In this document: positions 34,864-45,479 of the stretch, piece by piece
Layout of the letters: every line of letters starts with the position of its first letter
How positions within the stretch are numbered: position 1 is the stretch's first letter
Assembly: GCA_964019135.1 (NCBI GenBank)
Contig: OZ025248.1
Location: forward strand, 36,573,670-36,637,669
Length of the DNA stretch: 64,000 bases
Direction: 5' to 3'
Source: Arenicola marina
Taxonomy: Eukaryota; Annelida; Polychaeta; Arenicolidae
Notes under the pieces: model-generated
The model's input: the letters and a program-made list of their open reading frames with translations, nothing else
Told to the model about the DNA's origin: nothing
The model's database searches: none
Translations under genes and position numbers: made by a program

Positions 34864-37241
34864 CTGGTGTCAAATCTCGTTTGGTTTGGGTTTTAGCGTC
34901 GAAAGACGTGAAGGAGCAATGATTCGACTGACGACACCGACGGACTGGAGGATTGGACGAACATATATCAAAGAGTATTTAGTAATTGTTATGTAATGCT
35001 CTTGAGCGTTGTAGTGTATAACCCATTAACACGGTGTCACATCTCCTTTGGGTTTTAGCGTCGAAAGACGCGAAGGAGCAATGATTCGACTGACGACACC
35101 GACGGACTGGAGGATTGGACGAACATATATAAAAGAGTATTTAGTAATTGTTATGTAATGCTCTAGAGAGTTGTAGTGTATAACCCATTAACACGGTGTC
35201 AAATCTCCTTTGGGTTTTAGCGTCGAAAGACGTGAAGGAGCAATGATTCGACTGACGACACCGATGGACTGGAGGATTGGACGAACATATATAAAAGAGT
35301 ATTTATTAATTGTTATGTAATGCTCTAGAGCGTTGTAGTGTATGACCCATTAACACGGTGTCACATCTCCTTTGGGTTTTAGCGTCGAAAGACGTGGAGC
35401 AATGATTCGACTGACGACACCGACGGCCTGGAGGATTGGACGAACATATATAAAAGAATATTTATTAATTGTTATGTAATGCTCTAGAGCGGTGTAGTGT
35501 ATAACCCATTAACACGGTGTCACATCTCCTTTGGGTTTTAGCGTCGAAAGACGTGAAGGAGCAATGATTCGACTGACGACACCGACGGACTGGAGGATTG
35601 GACGAACATATATCAAAGAGTATTTACTAATTGTTATGTAATGCTCTAGAGAGTTGTAGTGTATAACCCATTAACACGGTGTCACATCTCCTTTGGGTTT
35701 TAGCGTCGAAAGACGTGAAGGAGCAATGATTCGACTGACGACACCGACGGACTGGAGGATTGGACGAACATATATCAAAGAGTATTTATTAATTGTTATG
35801 TAATGCTCTAGAGCGTTGTAGTGTATAACCCATTAACACGGTGTCACATCTCCTTTGGGTTTTAGCGTCGAAAGACGTGGAGCAATGATTCGACTGACGA
35901 CACCGACGGACTGGAGGATTGGACGAACATATATCAAAGAGTATTTATTAATTGTTATGTAATGCTCTAGAGAGTTGTAGTGTATAACCCATTAACACGG
36001 TGTCACATCTCCTTTGGGTTTTAGCGTCGAAAGACGTGAAGGAGCAATGATTCGACTGACGACACCGACGGACTGGAGGATTGGACGAACATATATCAAA
36101 GAGTATTTATTAATTGTTATGTAATGCTCTAGAGCGTTGTAGTGTATAACCCATTAACACGGTGTCACATCTCCTTTGGGTTTTAGCGTCGAAATACGTG
36201 AAGGAGCAATGATTCGACTGACGACACCGACGGACTGGAGGATTGGACGAACATATATAAAAGAGTATTTATTAATTGTTATGTAATGCTCTAGAGAGTT
36301 GTAGTGTATAACCCATTAACACGGTGTCACATCTCCTTTGGGTTTTAGCGTCGAAAGACGTGAAGGAGCAATGATTCGACTGACGACACCGACGGACTGG
36401 AGGATTGGACGAACATATATAAAAGAGTATTTATTAATTGTTATTATAATGCTCCAGAGCGTTGTAGTGTATAACCCATCAACACGATGTCACATCTCCT
36501 TTGGGTTTTAGCGCCGAAAGACGCGAACGAGCAACGAACCGACTGACATCAACGGACTGGAGGAACATATATAAAAGCGTATTTATTAGTTGTTATATGG
36601 TGCTCCAGAGCGCTTTATGTATAACCCATTAAAAAGGTTTCACATCTTGTTCGGTTTACGTTTGATCGCCGAAAGACGCAACGATCCGACTCACTGCATC
36701 AACGGATTGGAGGAACATATATAAAAGCGTGTTTATTAGTTGTTATATTGTGCTCTAGGGCGCTTTATATATAACCAGTAACCTGGTGTCACATCTTGTT
36801 CGGTTTACGTTTTAGCGCCGAAAGACGCAACGATCCGACTCACGACATCAACGGACTGGAGGAACACATATAAAGGCGTATTCATTAGTGGTTATATGGT
36901 GCTCTAGAGCGCTGTATGTATAACCCATTAACCCGGTGTCACATCTTGTTTGGTTTACGTTTTAGCGCCGAAAGACGCAACGATCCGACTCACGACATCA
37001 ACGGACTGGAGGAACACATATAAAGGCGTATTCATTAGTGGTTATATGGTGCTCTAGAGCGCTGTATGTATAACCCATTAACCCGGTGTCACATCTTGTT
37101 TGGTTTACGTTTTAGCGCCGAAAGACGCGAAGGAGCAACGAACCGACTGACGACATCAACGGACTGGAGGAACATATATAAAAGCGTATTGATTAGTTGT
37201 TACATGGTGCTCTAGAGCACTTTATGTATAGCCCATTAACC
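34864..37241 (+). repeat. Satellite array, about 15 monomers of 162 and 150 bp
   Basis: Ten monomers of about 162 bp (34864-36480) are followed by five of about 150 bp (to 37241). Both types hold, in order, GGTGTCACATCT, TTTTAGCG, a short GAAA-loop hairpin (GCGTC-GAAA-GACGC in its best form), ACTGACGACA, CGGACTGGAGGA, ACATATATAAAAG, TGCTCTAGAGC and TATAACCCATTAAC. In the 162-bp block, monomers with GAGAGTTG and GAGCGTTG largely alternate, a dimeric higher-order pattern. The array continues between and after the three LINE copies to about 49740, where it decays. Confidence 0.95.
34950..37185 (+). promoter_or_regulatory. TATA-like box in each satellite monomer
   Basis: ACATATATAAAAG or a close variant (ACATATATCAAAG, ACACATATAAAGG) occurs once per monomer at a fixed position about 100 bp from the monomer start. 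The motif matches a strong TATA box in most monomers; some have TATATCAAA. Whether transcription starts there is unknown. Confidence 0.35.
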
Positions 37242-37421
37242 AGCGAGTTCGGGACGCGCGAAAGGCCCTGTATCCCAAGATGAAAGAAGCATGGGGAACA
37301 AGGTAAACGCGCAAGTATGCGCTATGATAAACTGTTTATTGACAATGACATGTACATAGTTGATATGAACAATAAGGTCATCCCTAAACCAAGAGAATAG
37401 GACCCTGGCCAACGGCCCACA

Positions 37422-38201
37422 TTGCGATTAGAAACGTCTCGACTAAGATTTGTATGTTGGAATGTGCACGGATTACAAGATTCAAGAGCTAACCCGTGTT
37501 TCGAGTCGTATTTGAAGAACTTTGAAATTATAACTTTACTTGAAACGTGGAGTAATGCTGGCACAGACTTTGAGGGATTTCTCCCGGAATATGAACGTTT
37601 TGTGATGCACGACATTAAAAGATCAAAATTTGGAAGAACACCTGGTGGAATATGTGTCTTTGTGAAACGAACAATCAGCCAACACGTAAACCATTTATGC
37701 TCAACGGACTATGCGATATATTTGCGTCTTTCCAAGGTCATATTAAATACAACAAAAGACATTATCCTAGGGTGTGTATACATACCCAGCGAAGGATCCA
37801 CTTTCTACGATGACCGCGAGGAAACAGATGGTGTTCTACAATTTAAACAGTATCTGGCGGATATGACCACTGATTACGACGATACCGATGTTTTTCTTGC
37901 TGGAGACTTTAATGCCTGTACGGGGAACAAACCGGACTATATAGAAGACGATGATATCACGCACATCCCAAACTCAGACTGGTATGTATCGGATTACTTC
38001 AATACCCCACGTAGGTCAAGAGACAGTAACAACCCGGTTAATACATTTGGTTATTCCCTGTTGGATCTGTGCAAGGAACATAGTGTACATATGTTGAATG
38101 GTAGAGGTGAACCAGATCTAGAAGGCGAGTTCACGTTCTGTTCTACTAGTGGACAAAGTCTGGTAGACTATATGTTGGCCTCAACTGGTCTTTTTGCCTA
38201 A
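37422..38201 (+). CDS. LINE copy 1: endonuclease part of ORF2, ends at in-frame TAA
   Basis: APE-like endonuclease of a non-LTR element; in this family it nicks the target DNA to prime reverse transcription. Visible motifs are WNVHG (about residues 14-18), LLETW (38-42), LAGDFNA (about 162-168) and SLVDYML (about 246-252). No ATG lies before the WNVHG motif; counting starts at a TTG, and the frame is open back to the ORF1 TAG at 37398-37400. The frame stops at TAA (38199-38201), only 11 codons before the conserved SDHFP motif, which lies in the same frame beyond the stop. As written, the endonuclease would lack its catalytic SDH. Confidence 0.8.
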   Translation: MRLETSRLRFVCWNVHGLQDSRANPCFESYLKNFEIITLLETWSNAGTDFEGFLPEYERFVMHDIKRSKFGRTPGGICVFVKRTISQHVNHLCSTDYAIYLRLSKVILNTTKDIILGCVYIPSEGSTFYDDREETDGVLQFKQYLADMTTDYDDTDVFLAGDFNACTGNKPDYIEDDDITHIPNSDWYVSDYFNTPRRSRDSNNPVNTFGYSLLDLCKEHSVHMLNGRGEPDLEGEFTFCSTSGQSLVDYMLASTGLFA

Positions 38202-38216
38202 GTTACTGACTTCCGC

Positions 38217-40883
38217 GTGGATTCGGAGGACAGTTCAGATCATTTTCCAATTACATGTACATTCCTCGGCGCAACACCGACCCCGTCGCGTCCTGGCCCA
38301 AGCGAAACAGAGCCTGCTATTACATATCGCTGGGACCCAGCCAAGGCCGACGACTTCAACAGGTTTCTGCGCGACGAGAGCAGCGCCGGGCTGCTTGAAA
38401 AGTACGCCACCGTCCTCAAAGACGGCAAAGTCTCGGAAGCCACTGATATCATCACAAACACTATACAGCGAGCTGCTGCCACAATGAAACGTCCACCGCC
38501 TCGTAAAAGACCGGAGGAAAGAACCAGACCGGACTGGTGGGATAGCGACTGCGATGCTGCTAAAAGGCAAAAACTCTCGTCTTTATCATGTTACAGAGAC
38601 ACTCGCTGCAACACAGACCTTGAGAGATGCCAATGTGTTAAGCGGGACTTTAAAAACGTATGTGCTAGCAAGAAAGCATCGCGCGAGAGAGATCTTTGCA
38701 ATAAACTATGTAGTGTGAGTAGTGACACAACTTTGCTATGGAAATTCGTTAAAACTTTCAAACGTAAGGAAAATGTATCTCGATGTATATCACCTGCGGT
38801 ATGGTACGAACATTTTAGCGCATTACTCAATAACGCACCGGATTCCACATCTGAGTTCGACAATGAGGTTGCGCAAAAACTAGAATGCCACAGCACTGGC
38901 TGTCACGATTGCTCACAGAACAGCCCAAATATATTAAATGATGACATTACACCGGAGGAGATAGAGCAGGTTGTTAGCAGCCTTCCAAATGGAAAAGCGG
39001 CGGGGCCCGATGGTCTTGTCTATGAAATGATTAAATGTTCGTTAGATGTTCTCCTGAATCATTTATGCAACCTCTTCAATACCATTATGACCACGGGTGA
39101 ATTTCCAGACAGCTGGTGTAAGGCGTTAATCAGTCCGATCCTGAAGGCTGGAGCAAAAACTGATGTAAATAATTATCGAGGGATATCGCTCCTGTCTGTC
39201 TTAGGAAAATTATTTACCAAAATTCTTGCTAACAGATTATGTGAATGGTCAGAAATTAACAATAATGTTAACGAAAGTCAAGGTGCTTACCGCAAAGGAA
39301 GGTCAACGTGTGATAATATATTTACTCTATACGCTATAGCGCAGAAATACCTCAGTAAGAAAGGAGGACGCTTTTACTGCGCCTTCATAGACTTTAGTAA
39401 AGCATTCGATTCGGTAACTCACGCTAAGCTGTTTTATACTCTCATTACACAAGGTGTTCATGGAAAGTGTCTTAACGTATTGAAATCGCTCTACTCTAAA
39501 CTGAAGTCCTGTGTAAAGACACCAGAAGGCCTTACCAACTACTTCGACTGTCACATTGGAACAAGGCAAGGTTGTATGATCAGTCCCTTTCTTTTTATTC
39601 TGTACATCAAAGAACTAGAAGAAGTTTGTAAAGAACAAGGGTGTCAAGCAATATTTATAGATGAAGGGTTCCCGCAAGTGTTCATGCTCATGTACGCAGA
39701 TGACATATCCTTAATTAACGATACTGTGGGAAGACTCCAGAAACAACTTGATGCGTTAGGTCACTTTTGTCAATTATATCAGTTAAAGGTAAACCTCTCT
39801 AAAACCAAAATCATAGTTTTCAGAAATGGTGGTATCTTACGTAAAAACGAAAAATGGTATTTTGATGGTCAACCGGTAGATACGGTCACATACTATAAGT
39901 ATTTGGGTATTTTGTACTCTTCATCTCTGAAATGGACAGTGGCACTGAACACACTTGCAAAACAATCTGATAAAGCCCTTTTTTTCCTTAAGGCACTGAG
40001 GAAGCAATGTGGCGATGTGCCAGTTACGGTCAGTCTGGAACTGTTCGACAAAATGATTCTGCCAATTCTTTTATATGGTTCTGAAGTATGGGGGTATGAA
40101 AAAAGACCTCAAATAGAGAAATGCCAAATAAGGTTTCTGAAATATGTTTTGTGTTTGCCATCTAGAACCCCCGACATAGCTGTTTTGGGAGAATGCGGCA
40201 GGAAACCATTAAATGTATTATATATGACAAGGTGTCTAACATTCTGGTTAAACATTTTGAACCAAGAGAATAGATTAACTAGAAGCTCGTATATAATGTT
40301 ATATAATCTGGATTTAGCCGGCAAAGTCACGTGGGCGACGGGAATAAGAAAATTGCTGTTTAGATATGGTTTCGGTCATGTGTGGATCGCACAAGAAGTC
40401 GGAAATGTCGATATGTTTCTTTCTGCATTTAAGCAGCGTTTAATGGACATTTCTACCCAGGAGTGGAATACAACTCTAAATGAGACGTCAAAGCTGGACA
40501 GTTACTGCAGTTTCAAAATTTCGTTGGTATTTGAAAACTATCTATCTTGTGTCAAAATTCGTAATCACAGGATCGCGCTATCAAGGCTAAGATGTTCCTC
40601 GCATCAGCTAGCGGTCGAGCGCCAGAGGGGCATAGTAGACAGAAATCTTAGATTCTGCAGTTTCTGTCTCGCTGCAGGAACGCAAGCCATTGAAGACGAG
40701 TATCATTTCATCTGTATCTGTCCCCATTACGATCATATTAGAAATGCGTTTTTAAGCAGGACTGTATTGTATCCATCGCGGGCCCAATTTATTGTAATGC
40801 TATCCTCTCAAAATTCTTCTGAACTTCGGAATATAGCTGCTTATACGTATAATGCTTTCAAGTTTCGCAAATTGAGTTTATAA
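38217..40883 (+). CDS. LINE copy 1: reverse transcriptase part of ORF2
   Basis: 888 codons in the same frame as the endonuclease part. It starts with the tail of the endonuclease (SSDHFPI), then a linker. The RT domain runs from about residue 255: NGKAAGPDGL, NNYRGISLL, AFIDFSKAFD (about 387-396), GTRQGCMISP (about 450) and MLMYADDI (about 490-497), so both catalytic aspartate motifs are intact. A C-terminal Cys/His cluster (CSFC ... YHFICICPHYDH, about 815-840) ends the protein, as in several APE-type LINE groups. No RNase H was recognised. The nominal first codon is a GTG with no reason to be a true start. Confidence 0.85.
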   Translation: MDSEDSSDHFPITCTFLGATPTPSRPGPSETEPAITYRWDPAKADDFNRFLRDESSAGLLEKYATVLKDGKVSEATDIITNTIQRAAATMKRPPPRKRPEERTRPDWWDSDCDAAKRQKLSSLSCYRDTRCNTDLERCQCVKRDFKNVCASKKASRERDLCNKLCSVSSDTTLLWKFVKTFKRKENVSRCISPAVWYEHFSALLNNAPDSTSEFDNEVAQKLECHSTGCHDCSQNSPNILNDDITPEEIEQVVSSLPNGKAAGPDGLVYEMIKCSLDVLLNHLCNLFNTIMTTGEFPDSWCKALISPILKAGAKTDVNNYRGISLLSVLGKLFTKILANRLCEWSEINNNVNESQGAYRKGRSTCDNIFTLYAIAQKYLSKKGGRFYCAFIDFSKAFDSVTHAKLFYTLITQGVHGKCLNVLKSLYSKLKSCVKTPEGLTNYFDCHIGTRQGCMISPFLFILYIKELEEVCKEQGCQAIFIDEGFPQVFMLMYADDISLINDTVGRLQKQLDALGHFCQLYQLKVNLSKTKIIVFRNGGILRKNEKWYFDGQPVDTVTYYKYLGILYSSSLKWTVALNTLAKQSDKALFFLKALRKQCGDVPVTVSLELFDKMILPILLYGSEVWGYEKRPQIEKCQIRFLKYVLCLPSRTPDIAVLGECGRKPLNVLYMTRCLTFWLNILNQENRLTRSSYIMLYNLDLAGKVTWATGIRKLLFRYGFGHVWIAQEVGNVDMFLSAFKQRLMDISTQEWNTTLNETSKLDSYCSFKISLVFENYLSCVKIRNHRIALSRLRCSSHQLAVERQRGIVDRNLRFCSFCLAAGTQAIEDEYHFICICPHYDHIRNAFLSRTVLYPSRAQFIVMLSSQNSSELRNIAAYTYNAFKFRKLSL

Positions 40884-40971
40884 ATGTACCAACACACTCA
40901 TATGTACTGCACTTGGCACTGAACTGATACCATGGGCCCATGGCCTGAAAGGTATGCAATAAACGTTCTTA

Positions 40972-41285
40972 CATTAACCTGGTGTCACATCTTGTTCGGT
41001 TTACGTTTGATCGCCGAAAGACAACGATCCGACTCACTGCATCAACGGATTGGAGGAACATATATAAAAGCGTATTTATTAGTTGTTATATGGTGCTCTA
41101 GAGCGCTGTATGTATAACCCATTAACCCGGTGTCACATCTTGTTTGGTTTACGTTTTAGCGCCGAAAGACGCGAAGGAGCAACGAACCGACTGACGACAT
41201 CAACGGACTGGAGGAACATATATAAAAGCGTATTGATTAGTTGTTACATGGTGCTCTAGAGCACTTTATGTATAACCCATTAACC
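40972..41285 (+). repeat. Two satellite monomers between LINE copies 1 and 2
   Basis: The first monomer (TTGATCGCCGAAAGACAACG type) and the last (CGAAGGAGCAACGAACCGAC, GATTAGTTGTTACATGG type) match the monomers that flank the other LINE copies on the same sides. Confidence 0.95.
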
Positions 41286-41465
41286 AGCGAGTTCGGGACG
41301 CGCGAAAGGCCCTGTATCCCAAGATGAAAGAAGCATGGGGAACAAGGTAAACGCGCAAGTATGCGCTATGATAAACTGTTTATTGACAATGACATGTACA
41401 TAGTTGATATGAACAATAAGGTCATCCCTAAACCAAGAGAATAGGACCCTGGCCAACGGCCCACA

Positions 41466-42245
41466 TTGCGATTAGAAACGTCTCGACTAAGATTTGTATG
41501 TTGGAATGTGCACGGATTACAAGATTCAAGAGCTAACCCGTGTTTCGAGTCGTATTTGAAGAACTTTGAAATTATAACTTTACTTGAAACGTGGAGTAAT
41601 GCTGGCACAGACTTTGAGGGATTTCTCCCGGAATATGAACGTTTTGTGATGCACGACATTAAAAGATCAAAATTTGGAAGAACACCTGGTGGAATATGTG
41701 TCTTTGTGAAACGAACAATCAGCCAACACGTAAACCATTTATGCTCAACGGACTATGCGATATATTTGCGTCTTTCCAAGGTCATATTAAATACAACAAA
41801 AGACATTATCCTAGGGTGTGTATACATACCCAGCGAAGGATCCACTTTCTACGATGACCGCGAGGAAACAGATGGTGTTCTACAATTTAAACAGTATCTG
41901 GCGGATATGACCACTGATTACGACGATACCGATGTTTTTCTTGCTGGAGACTTTAATGCCTGTACGGGGAACAAACCGGACTATATAGAAGACGATGATA
42001 TCACGCACATCCCAAACTCAGACTGGTATGTATCGGATTACTTCAATACCCCACGTAGGTCAAGAGACAGTAACAACCCGGTTAATACATTTGGTTATTC
42101 CCTGTTGGATCTGTGCAAGGAACATAGTGTACATATGTTGAATGGTAGAGGTGAACCAGATCTAGAAGGCGAGTTCACGTTCTGTTCTACTAGTGGACAA
42201 AGTCTGGTAGACTATATGTTGGCCTCAACTGGTCTTTTTGCCTAA
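41466..42245 (+). CDS. LINE copy 2: endonuclease part, ends at the same TAA
   Basis: Residue-for-residue the same as the copy 1 endonuclease segment, including the in-frame TAA (42243-42245) ahead of SDHFP and the absence of an initiating ATG. Confidence 0.8.
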   Translation: MRLETSRLRFVCWNVHGLQDSRANPCFESYLKNFEIITLLETWSNAGTDFEGFLPEYERFVMHDIKRSKFGRTPGGICVFVKRTISQHVNHLCSTDYAIYLRLSKVILNTTKDIILGCVYIPSEGSTFYDDREETDGVLQFKQYLADMTTDYDDTDVFLAGDFNACTGNKPDYIEDDDITHIPNSDWYVSDYFNTPRRSRDSNNPVNTFGYSLLDLCKEHSVHMLNGRGEPDLEGEFTFCSTSGQSLVDYMLASTGLFA

Positions 42246-42260
42246 GTTACTGACTTCCGC

Positions 42261-44927
42261 GTGGATTCGGAGGACAGTTCAGATCATTTTCCAATTACAT
42301 GTACATTCCTCGGCGCAACACCGACCCCGTCGCGTCCTGGCCCAAGCGAAACAGAGCCTGCTATTACATATCGCTGGGACCCAGCCAAGGCCGACGACTT
42401 CAACAGGTTTCTGCGCGACGAGAGCAGCGCCGGGCTGCTTGAAAAGTACGCCACCGTCCTCAAAGACGGCAAAGTCTCGGAAGCCACTGATATCATCACA
42501 AACACTATACAGCGAGCTGCTGCCACAATGAAACGTCCACCGCCTCGTAAAAGACCGGAGGAAAGAACCAGACCGGACTGGTGGGATAGCGACTGCGATG
42601 CTGCTAAAAGGCAAAAACTCTCGTCTTTATCATGTTACAGAGACACTCGCTGCAACACAGACCTTGAGAGATGCCAATGTGTTAAGCGGGACTTTAAAAA
42701 CGTATGTGCTAGCAAGAAAGCATCGCGCGAGAGAGATCTTTGCAATAAACTATGTAGTGTGAGTAGTGACACAACTTTGCTATGGAAATTCGTTAAAACT
42801 TTCAAACGTAAGGAAAATGTATCTCGATGTATATCACCTGCGGTATGGTACGAACATTTTAGCGCATTACTCAATAACGCACCGGATTCCACATCTGAGT
42901 TCGACAATGAGGTTGCGCAAAAACTAGAATGCCACAGCACTGGCTGTCACGATTGCTCACAGAACAGCCCAAATATATTAAATGATGACATTACACCGGA
43001 GGAGATAGAGCAGGTTGTTAGCAGCCTTCCAAATGGAAAAGCGGCGGGGCCCGATGGTCTTGTCTATGAAATGATTAAATGTTCGTTAGATGTTCTCCTG
43101 AATCATTTATGCAACCTCTTCAATACCATTATGACCACGGGTGAATTTCCAGACAGCTGGTGTAAGGCGTTAATCAGTCCGATCCTGAAGGCTGGAGCAA
43201 AAACTGATGTAAATAATTATCGAGGGATATCGCTCCTGTCTGTCTTAGGAAAATTATTTACCAAAATTCTTGCTAACAGATTATGTGAATGGTCAGAAAT
43301 TAACAATAATGTTAACGAAAGTCAAGGTGCTTACCGCAAAGGAAGGTCAACGTGTGATAATATATTTACTCTATACGCTATAGCGCAGAAATACCTCAGT
43401 AAGAAAGGAGGACGCTTTTACTGCGCCTTCATAGACTTTAGTAAAGCATTCGATTCGGTAACTCACGCTAAGCTGTTTTATACTCTCATTACACAAGGTG
43501 TTCATGGAAAGTGTCTTAACGTATTGAAATCGCTCTACTCTAAACTGAAGTCCTGTGTAAAGACACCAGAAGGCCTTACCAACTACTTCGACTGTCACAT
43601 TGGAACAAGGCAAGGTTGTATGATCAGTCCCTTTCTTTTTATTCTGTACATCAAAGAACTAGAAGAAGTTTGTAAAGAACAAGGGTGTCAAGCAATATTT
43701 ATAGATGAAGGGTTCCCGCAAGTGTTCATGCTCATGTACGCAGATGACATATCCTTAATTAACGATACTGTGGGAAGACTCCAGAAACAACTTGATGCGT
43801 TAGGTCACTTTTGTCAATTATATCAGTTAAAGGTAAACCTCTCTAAAACCAAAATCATAGTTTTCAGAAATGGTGGTATCTTACGTAAAAACGAAAAATG
43901 GTATTTTGATGGTCAACCGGTAGATACGGTCACATACTATAAGTATTTGGGTATTTTGTACTCTTCATCTCTGAAATGGACAGTGGCACTGCCCACACTT
44001 GCAAAACAATCTGATAAAGCCCTTTTTTTCCTTAAGGCACTGAGGAAGCAATGTGGCGATGTGCCAGTTACGGTCAGTCTGGAACTGTTCGACAAAATGA
44101 TTCTGCCAATTCTTTTATATGGTTCTGAAGTATGGGGGTATGAAAAAAGACCTCAAATAGAGAAATGCCAAATAAGGTTTCTGAAATATGTTTTGTGTTT
44201 GCCATCTAGAACCCCCGACATAGCTGTTTTGGGAGAATGCGGCAGGAAACCATTAAATGTATTATATATGACAAGGTGTCTAACATTCTGGTTAAACATT
44301 TTGAACCAAGAGAATAGATTAACTAGAAGCTCGTATATAATGTTATATAATCTGGATTTAGCCGGCAAAGTCACGTGGGCGACGGGAATAAGAAAATTGC
44401 TGTTTAGATATGGTTTCGGTCATGTGTGGATCGCACAAGAAGTCGGAAATGTCGATATGTTTCTTTCTGCATTTAAGCAGCGTTTAATGGACATTTCTAC
44501 CCAGGAGTGGAATACAACTCTAAATGAGACGTCAAAGCTGGACAGTTACTGCAGTTTCAAAATTTCGTTGGTATTTGAAAACTATCTATCTTGTGTCAAA
44601 ATTCGTAATCACAGGATCGCGCTATCAAGGCTAAGATGTTCCTCGCATCAGCTAGCGGTCGAGCGCCAGAGGGGCATAGTAGACAGAAATCTTAGATTCT
44701 GCAGTTTCTGTCTCGCTGCAGGAACGCAAGCCATTGAAGACGAGTATCATTTCATCTGTATCTGTCCCCATTACGATCATATTAGAAATGCGTTTTTAAG
44801 CAGGACTGTATTGTATCCATCGCGGGCCCAATTTATTGTAATGCTATCCTCTCAAAATTCTTCTGAACTTCGGAATATAGCTGCTTATACGTATAATGCT
44901 TTCAAGTTTCGCAAATTGAGTTTATAA
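42261..44927 (+). CDS. LINE copy 2: reverse transcriptase part
   Basis: 888 codons, as in copy 1 apart from the Asn-to-Pro change after the RT core. Catalytic FIDFSKAFD and YADD are intact. Confidence 0.85.
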   Translation: MDSEDSSDHFPITCTFLGATPTPSRPGPSETEPAITYRWDPAKADDFNRFLRDESSAGLLEKYATVLKDGKVSEATDIITNTIQRAAATMKRPPPRKRPEERTRPDWWDSDCDAAKRQKLSSLSCYRDTRCNTDLERCQCVKRDFKNVCASKKASRERDLCNKLCSVSSDTTLLWKFVKTFKRKENVSRCISPAVWYEHFSALLNNAPDSTSEFDNEVAQKLECHSTGCHDCSQNSPNILNDDITPEEIEQVVSSLPNGKAAGPDGLVYEMIKCSLDVLLNHLCNLFNTIMTTGEFPDSWCKALISPILKAGAKTDVNNYRGISLLSVLGKLFTKILANRLCEWSEINNNVNESQGAYRKGRSTCDNIFTLYAIAQKYLSKKGGRFYCAFIDFSKAFDSVTHAKLFYTLITQGVHGKCLNVLKSLYSKLKSCVKTPEGLTNYFDCHIGTRQGCMISPFLFILYIKELEEVCKEQGCQAIFIDEGFPQVFMLMYADDISLINDTVGRLQKQLDALGHFCQLYQLKVNLSKTKIIVFRNGGILRKNEKWYFDGQPVDTVTYYKYLGILYSSSLKWTVALPTLAKQSDKALFFLKALRKQCGDVPVTVSLELFDKMILPILLYGSEVWGYEKRPQIEKCQIRFLKYVLCLPSRTPDIAVLGECGRKPLNVLYMTRCLTFWLNILNQENRLTRSSYIMLYNLDLAGKVTWATGIRKLLFRYGFGHVWIAQEVGNVDMFLSAFKQRLMDISTQEWNTTLNETSKLDSYCSFKISLVFENYLSCVKIRNHRIALSRLRCSSHQLAVERQRGIVDRNLRFCSFCLAAGTQAIEDEYHFICICPHYDHIRNAFLSRTVLYPSRAQFIVMLSSQNSSELRNIAAYTYNAFKFRKLSL

Positions 44928-45015
44928 ATGTACCAACACACTCATATGTACTGCACTTGGCACTGAACTGATACCATGGGCCCATGGCCTGAAAGGTATG
45001 CAATAAACGTTCTTA

Positions 45016-45479
45016 CATTAACCTGGTGTCACATCTTGTTCGGTTTACGTTTGATCGCCGAAAGACAACGATCCGACTCACTGCATCAACGGATTGGAGG
45101 AACATATATAAAAGCGTATTTATTAGTTGTTATATGGTGCTCTAGAGCGCTTTATGTATAACCCATTAACCCGGTGTCACATCTTGTTTGGTTTACGTTT
45201 TAGCGCCGAAAGACGCAACGATCCGACTCACGACATCAACGGACTGGAGGAACACATAAAAAGGCGTATTCATTAGTGGTTATATGGTGCTCTAGAGCGC
45301 TGTATGTATAACCCATTAACCCGGTGTCACATCTTGTTTGGTTTACGTTTTAGCGCCGAAAGACGCGAAGGAGCAACGAACCGACTGACGACATCAACGG
45401 ACTGGAGGAACATATATAAAAGCGTATTGATTAGTTGTTACATGGTGCTCTAGAGCACTTTATGTATAACCCATTAACC
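45016..45479 (+). repeat. Three satellite monomers between LINE copies 2 and 3
   Basis: One more monomer than in the previous gap; the extra one (with ACACATAAAAAGG) resembles 36787-37084. The first and last monomers are of the same types as those around the other copies. The LINE-to-LINE period is 4044 bp then 4194 bp, a difference of exactly one 150-bp monomer. Confidence 0.95.

Larger units (their letters stand above)
37242..40971 (+). mobile_element. LINE copy 1 inside the satellite, 5'-truncated, 3730 bp
   Basis: An APE-type non-LTR retrotransposon flanked by CATTAACC on both sides (37234-37241 and 40972-40979), an 8-bp duplication of the satellite's own sequence. It begins inside the end of ORF1: the frame reading RVRDARKALYPKMKEAW, then after one frame change GKRASMRYDKLFIDN to KPRE and TAG at 37398-37400. 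The endonuclease/RT region follows in the same frame as that TAG, without an ATG. The 3' end has AATAAA and no poly(A) tail. RT words NNYRGISLL and GTRQGC resemble the RTE-like side of the LINE tree; the clade is not certain. Confidence 0.9.
41286..45015 (+). mobile_element. LINE copy 2, 3730 bp
   Basis: Same length, same 5' truncation point and same CATTAACC flanks (41278-41285 and 45016-45023) as copy 1. The only coding difference noticed is a two-base change turning Asn to Pro (VALNTL to VALPTL). It offers no sign of an independent insertion. Confidence 0.95.

Noticed and set aside
34864-37241. Hammerhead ribozyme in the satellite monomer
   Set aside because: A CTGANGA-type core (CTGACGA) and a GAAA are present, but GAAA lies upstream within a simple hairpin. 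Only about 23 bases separate it from the core, too few for the two stems the fold needs, and nothing GAAA-like closes a stem II after the core.
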